A DNA stretch of 5,904 nucleotides from Chloroflexota bacterium. GTDB lineage: Bacteria > Chloroflexota > Dormibacteria > CF-121. The notes under the pieces are model-generated. The model was not told the origin of the DNA. It made no database searches and saw only the letters and a program-made list of their open reading frames with translations. The stretch lies in the NCBI GenBank assembly GCA_005881235.1, contig VBEQ01000186.1, positions 1 through 5,904 of the forward strand, given 5' to 3'. Below are positions 5,325-5,904 of this stretch, in pieces; positions within the stretch are counted from its first letter, which is position 1; every line of letters starts with the position of its first letter. Both the position numbers and the translations under genes were made by a program.

Positions 5325-5904
5325 ACGGCCAGCCGGGCGCGGATCAGACCTTGCGGTCGAAGCGCCAGCACCGCGAGGAAGACCAGATGGCCGGCGAGCA
5401 CGCCACCGCTGGGATCGATCCGTGCGCCAACCGCCTGCGCGACGCCCAGGATGATGCCGCCGACGAGCGTCCCCCAGAGAGAACCGACGCCGCCGATGAT
5501 GACCGCTTCGAAAGCGAAGATCAGGCGCGACGGGCCGGCACTTGGATCGAAGGACGACGAGCTTCCCAGCGCCAGGCCGGCGAGCGCGACCGTCGCGAAG
5601 GCGATCGCGGCGGCGATGCCGAACACATGGCGGGTGTTGACGCCGGCGATCGCCGAGGCCTCCTGGTCGTCGGCCGACGCTCGGATCGATCGGCCCATCG
5701 CGGTGCGCGAGAGAAAGAGCTGCAGGCCGACGAGAACGACGACCGCCGTCACGAAGATCAAGAGGGGCACGTAACCGATGGATAGCTCGGGCGAAACGCG
5801 CAGCGAGGCCGAGATGAGGCTGCCGAGATCGAACGAATGGCTGTCGGCGGATGCCGCCACCAGCAACGCGTTCTGGATGACGACCGAGAGTCCGAAGGTG
5901 ACGA
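5321..5904 (-). CDS. LivH-type ABC transporter permease, 5' end outside window (partial)
   Basis: Inner-membrane permease of the branched-chain amino acid (HAAT/LivH) ABC family. About 193 C-terminal residues are visible; the frame stays open to the window edge, with the family-like segment VTFGLSVVIQNALLV at its start, so the gene begins to the right of base 5904. Visible features are several hydrophobic segments, the cytoplasmic ATPase-contact loop (SADDQEASAIAGVNTR, the EAA-like region), the Gly-rich motif IIGGVGSLWGTLVGG and the C-terminal LRPQGLI typical of LivH. The TGA stop overlaps the ATG of the following LivM gene (ATGA), so the two permease subunits are probably coupled. The family label says branched-chain amino acids, but relatives import aromatic acids; its position at the head of a pca operon favours protocatechuate or a precursor (inference). 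The TTG at 5866 is internal and is not the start. Confidence 0.93.
   Translation of the reverse strand, partial: VTFGLSVVIQNALLVAASADSHSFDLGSLISASLRVSPELSIGYVPLLIFVTAVVVLVGLQLFLSRTAMGRSIRASADDQEASAIAGVNTRHVFGIAAAIAFATVALAGLALGSSSSFDPSAGPSRLIFAFEAVIIGGVGSLWGTLVGGIILGVAQAVGARIDPSGGVLAGHLVFLAVLALRPQGLIRARLAV

Noticed and set aside
1..5904. CRISPR array, tRNA, rRNA, insertion sequence, prophage or defence genes.
   Set aside because: The window is filled end to end by seven overlapping metabolic and transport genes; I see no spaced repeats, cloverleaf sequences or transposase motifs.

Overview
The window is one stretch of GC-rich bacterial DNA in which every supported gene lies on the minus strand, so the operon reads from right to left. 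It holds part of a protocatechuate (beta-ketoadipate) catabolic operon fused to an ABC uptake system. In transcription order the genes are: a LivH-type permease (5' end outside the window), a LivM-type permease, pcaH and pcaG (protocatechuate 3,4-dioxygenase beta and alpha), pcaB (3-carboxy-cis,cis-muconate cycloisomerase), pcaC (4-carboxymuconolactone decarboxylase), and an acyl-CoA ligase of the AMP-forming ANL superfamily whose last few codons lie beyond base 1.

The packing is extreme: there is no intergenic space. Five of the six junctions are 4-base start/stop overlaps (ATGA, GTGA, ATGA, ATGA, TTGA) and the sixth (pcaG/pcaB) is an 11-base overlap if pcaB starts at TTG 3108. The genes should therefore be cotranscribed and probably translationally coupled. 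The logical pathway is import of an aromatic acid by the ABC transporter, ring opening by PcaHG to 3-carboxy-cis,cis-muconate, cyclisation by PcaB to 4-carboxymuconolactone, and decarboxylation by PcaC to the enol-lactone. No PcaD hydrolase and no PcaIJ/PcaF are seen here; a ligase occupies the next position.

Two things stand out. First, the ligase is broken: an N-terminal part (about 66 codons) and the rest of the protein are in different frames, and about 10 residues expected at the junction are absent, so a small out-of-frame deletion (or an assembly error) lies near bases 1175-1190. Second, a REP-like GC-rich palindrome (4277-4300) sits at the livM/pcaH junction. It encodes an atypical C-terminal tail on LivM and places the pcaH Shine-Dalgarno sequence inside the 3' arm of a strong hairpin.

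The organism cannot be named with confidence. High GC, many LivHM-type aromatic/branched-chain transporters, and this class of palindromic repeat would suit a soil proteobacterium (alpha or beta) or a Rokubacteria-like lineage; this is a guess. I see no RNA genes, CRISPR, insertion sequence, promoter or terminator; the promoter must lie upstream of the window's right edge. I do not see a wholly novel system here; it is a recognisable catabolic operon with an unusual arrangement and two local anomalies.
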